Shown: in pieces, positions 41,033-43,440 of the stretch
Layout: each line of letters opens with the position of its first letter
How positions within the stretch are numbered: position 1 is the stretch's first letter
Assembly: GCF_910577125.1 (NCBI RefSeq)
Contig: NZ_CAJTMN010000008.1
Location: forward strand, 1-43,440
Length of the DNA stretch: 43,440 nt
From: an uncultured Rikenella sp.
GTDB taxonomy: Bacteria; Bacteroidota; Bacteroidia; Bacteroidales; Rikenellaceae
Reading direction: 5' to 3'
Made by a program: the position numbers and the translations under genes
The notes under the pieces: generated by a model
What the model was told of the DNA's origin: nothing
Database searches by the model: none
Seen by the model: only the letters and a program-made list of their open reading frames with translations

Positions 41033-43249
41033 CTACAAAATACTGAATGCCACAGTCAACCCCGCCATCACGATCGCCACCATACTCATCAGCTTGATGA
41101 GGATATTCAGCGACGGCCCGGAAGTATCCTTGAACGGATCCCCCACCGTATCACCCACTACCGTAGCTTTATGGGAATCCGACCCTTTACCGCCGAAATT
41201 CCCCTCTTCGATGTACTTCTTGGCATTGTCCCACGCACCGCCCGAGTTGGCCATAAAAATCGCCAGCACGAACCCCGCGCCCAATCCTCCGACCAGCAGC
41301 CCCAGCACGCCTGCCACACCGAACACGATCCCCGTCACGATCGGCGCCACAATCGCCAGAATCGACGGCAAAAGCATCTCCCGCTGCGCCCCTTTGGTCG
41401 AGATCGCCACGCAGCGCGCATAGTCCGGCGTCGCCTCACCCGTCAAAATCCCTTTGATTTCGCGGAACTGCCGGCGAACCTCCTCGACCATCGACTGCGC
41501 CGCCCGTCCCACGGCATTCATCGTCAAACCGCAGAAGACAAACGCCATCATCGAACCGATAAAGACCCCGATCAAGACCTTCGGATTCATCAGATTGACC
41601 TGATAGTACTCCATGAAGTCCGGCAGCGTAGCCGCCTCGACCGGCACCGCATTCCCCAACACCTCGATGGTCTTGACCCCGATATGCTGCAGCCCCATCT
41701 TGATCTCTTCCAGATACGAAGCCATCAGGGCCAGCGCCGTCAGGGCCGCCGAACCGATCGCAAAGCCCTTGCCCGTCGCAGCGGTGGTGTTCCCCAGCGC
41801 ATCCAAGGCATCCGTCCGCTTGCGCACCTCCGCCCCGAGACCGCTCATCTCGGCATTCCCGCCGGCATTGTCCGCAATCGGCCCGTAGGCATCCGTCGCC
41901 AGCGTGATTCCCAGCGTCGAGAGCATCCCGACCGCCGCGATCCCAATCCCATAGAGCCCCAAAGCCAGGTTCTGAGCCGTCAGCATGTTCGCCACGTCGA
42001 ACCGGATGGCACACAGGAAAGCCAGCACGATCGCCACACAAATCGTAATCACCGGAATCGCCGTCGAGAGCATCCCGAGACCGATCCCCGAGATAATCAC
42101 GGTCGCCGGCCCGGTCTTCGAGCTTTCGGCCACTTTTTTGGTCGGTTTATACGATTGCGAAGTGTAGTATTCCGTCGACTGGCCGATAATAATCCCTGCC
42201 ACAAGCCCCGCAATCACCGAGAACGAAATCCCGAGCCAGTTTTCCAGCCCCAGCAGATAGAGGATCACGAACGTAGCCACGGCAATCAAGAACGAGCTGG
42301 TGTTCACCCCCAATCCCAGCGCGCTGAGGAGGTTTTTCATCGACGCCCCCTCTTTCGTCCGCACGAGGTAAATACCGATGATCGACAACAGAATCCCAAC
42401 AGCAGCAATCAGCATCGGCGCCAGCACAGCCCGCAGCTGCATCTCCGGCGCGAGCGCGAAAGCCGAAGCTCCGAGCGCCGCCGTAGCCAGTATCGAGCCG
42501 CAGTAGCTTTCATAGAGGTCTGCGCCCATCCCAGCCACGTCACCGACGTTATCGCCCACATTATCAGCAATGGTCGCCGGATTCCGCGGGTCGTCTTCCG
42601 GAATCCCTGCTTCGACTTTGCCCACGAGGTCGGCTCCCACATCCGCAGCCTTGGTATAGATCCCGCCCCCCACTCTGGCAAACAAGGCCTGGGTCGAAGC
42701 ACCCATCCCGAAGGTCAGCATCGTGGTGGTGATAATCACAAGTTTCTGGGTGGTGGTAATATCGTCATAGAACCACTCCAGCACCAGATACCAAGCAGAG
42801 ATATCCAGCAGCCCGAGACCTACCACCACAAGCCCCATCACCGCCCCGGAGCGGAAAGCGACTTTCAGCCCGCGGTTCAGCGATTCGGATGCGGCCTGCG
42901 CCGTCCGGGCCGAAGCATACGTAGCGGTCTTCATGCCGATGAATCCGGCGAGACCGGAGAAGAAACCGCCGGTCAGAAACGCAAACGGCACCCACGGATT
43001 CTGTACGCCGAACCCATAGGCCAACACGGCGAAAAAGGCGCACAGTACGAGAAAAACGATTCCGACGATCTTGTACTGCTGTTTCAGATAAGCCATCGCG
43101 CCTTTCCGAACATGGGCGGCGATGGTCTGCATGGTCTCGTTCCCTTCGCTCTGACGCTTCATGTGCACGAAAAAATACCGCGCAAACCCGAGCGCTATCA
43201 GGGCTGCGGCCGGCACAAGCCAAAAAATCTGAGGTATGTCTGTATTCAT
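41033..43249 (-). CDS. hppA: Membrane-bound ion-pumping pyrophosphatase, K+-dependent type
   Basis: The 738-aa protein from ATG 43247-43249 has about 16 membrane helices. It carries the pyrophosphatase signature DVGADLVGKVEAGIPEDDPR followed by NPATIADNVGDNVGDVAGM. Further acidic motifs are DAYGPIADNAGGNAEMSG and GDTVGDPFKDTSGPSLNIL. It couples PPi hydrolysis to H+ and/or Na+ transport. In GNTTAATGKGFAIGSA the Ala after GNTTA, where K+-independent enzymes have Lys, points to the K+-dependent class; Na+/H+ specificity cannot be read with confidence. The 16 residues upstream of the chosen ATG (MFIFQTRNRN...) are not family-like. Confidence 0.94.
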   Translation of the reverse strand: MNTDIPQIFWLVPAAALIALGFARYFFVHMKRQSEGNETMQTIAAHVRKGAMAYLKQQYKIVGIVFLVLCAFFAVLAYGFGVQNPWVPFAFLTGGFFSGLAGFIGMKTATYASARTAQAASESLNRGLKVAFRSGAVMGLVVVGLGLLDISAWYLVLEWFYDDITTTQKLVIITTTMLTFGMGASTQALFARVGGGIYTKAADVGADLVGKVEAGIPEDDPRNPATIADNVGDNVGDVAGMGADLYESYCGSILATAALGASAFALAPEMQLRAVLAPMLIAAVGILLSIIGIYLVRTKEGASMKNLLSALGLGVNTSSFLIAVATFVILYLLGLENWLGISFSVIAGLVAGIIIGQSTEYYTSQSYKPTKKVAESSKTGPATVIISGIGLGMLSTAIPVITICVAIVLAFLCAIRFDVANMLTAQNLALGLYGIGIAAVGMLSTLGITLATDAYGPIADNAGGNAEMSGLGAEVRKRTDALDALGNTTAATGKGFAIGSAALTALALMASYLEEIKMGLQHIGVKTIEVLGNAVPVEAATLPDFMEYYQVNLMNPKVLIGVFIGSMMAFVFCGLTMNAVGRAAQSMVEEVRRQFREIKGILTGEATPDYARCVAISTKGAQREMLLPSILAIVAPIVTGIVFGVAGVLGLLVGGLGAGFVLAIFMANSGGAWDNAKKYIEEGNFGGKGSDSHKATVVGDTVGDPFKDTSGPSLNILIKLMSMVAIVMAGLTVAFSIL

Positions 43250-43284
43250 AAGCAATTGTTTTTTGTGATTCCTGTTTCGCGTCT

Positions 43285-43292
43285 GAAAGATA
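43285..43292 (-). promoter_or_regulatory. -7-like element (TATCTTTC) of hppA
   Basis: The minus-strand TATCTTTC differs from TAnnTTTG only at the last base and lies about 36 bp upstream of the ATG. Confidence 0.48.
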
Positions 43293-43392
43293 AACATTTT
43301 TTTCTTTCGTCATCCTCCCGCTCTCGACTTTTCCTCCTATTTTTGCTCTCTATCAAAATCGATCGGTTTTCTGTACTTTGTCCTTTGGGCTT

Positions 43393-43440
43393 GAGGGTAC
43401 TGTTCTCTTTGTGAACAAAGAGAACCAGAAAAACTTTAGA
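43393..43440 (+). repeat. Left end of another hairpin-ended element, cut by the window edge
   Basis: It matches 22709-22756: GAGGGTACTGTTCT, a stem, then ACTTTAGA. The stem is GTTCTCTTTGT/ACAAAGAGAAC instead of GTTCTTTCTGT/ACAGAAAGAAC, so base changes are compensated on both arms. The remainder lies beyond the window. Confidence 0.8.

Noticed and set aside
40742..43414. 890-aa open frame antisense to hppA
   Set aside because: The minus strand encodes a complete membrane pyrophosphatase; the + frame has no domain or start signal.

Overview
The window looks like a Bacteroidales chromosome. TAnnTTTG-type -7 promoter motifs stand upstream of many genes. The gene set (Bat aerotolerance operon, DUF2851, DUF4369/TlpA lipoproteins, single-chain nifJ, membrane pyrophosphatase, CdaA) is typical of that order. 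The GC-rich core suggests Rikenellaceae/Alistipes, but that is inference and the genus is not proven.

Bases 1 to about 14690 are an AT-richer mobile or accessory region whose left end lies outside the window. It holds a tyrosine integrase broken by an in-frame amber codon, an overlapping RhuM-like gene and two excisionase-type HTH genes. It then carries a minus-strand four-function BREX operon of the type 4 layout: brxP (PAPS-reductase-like) - brxC - pglZ - brxL. brxC is split by an in-frame ochre codon into 900-aa and ~246-aa parts. Right of the operon are a truncated rhuM-like gene and a small deaminase-family toxin candidate followed by a putative immunity gene. Composition changes sharply at about 14690, next to a hairpin.

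Bases from about 14700 to the end are GC-rich core chromosome: DUF2851, yebC (the only core gene on +), the moxR-DUF58-(TM protein)-batC-batA-batB-batD-batE-recR cluster, an OMP-tlpA-lpxD-ruvC-tlpA operon, nifJ, cdaA and hppA.

The most unusual feature is in the spaces between these core genes. Six cassettes of about 190-200 bp lie there, all on the + strand. Each encodes a promoterless C-terminal fragment of a FISUMP/C-type-lectin-like protein. Their 5' and 3' ends are nearly identical, their centres are highly divergent, and their lengths differ only by multiples of three. Four of the six are followed by 0.5-0.9 kb GC-rich non-coding tracts built from hairpins whose stems change in a compensatory way between copies. 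A separate hairpin-ended repeat family is also present (22711-22971, 35257-35332, 43393-end). Together these look like a dispersed variable-cassette plus structured-repeat system that ordinary gene annotation does not explain.
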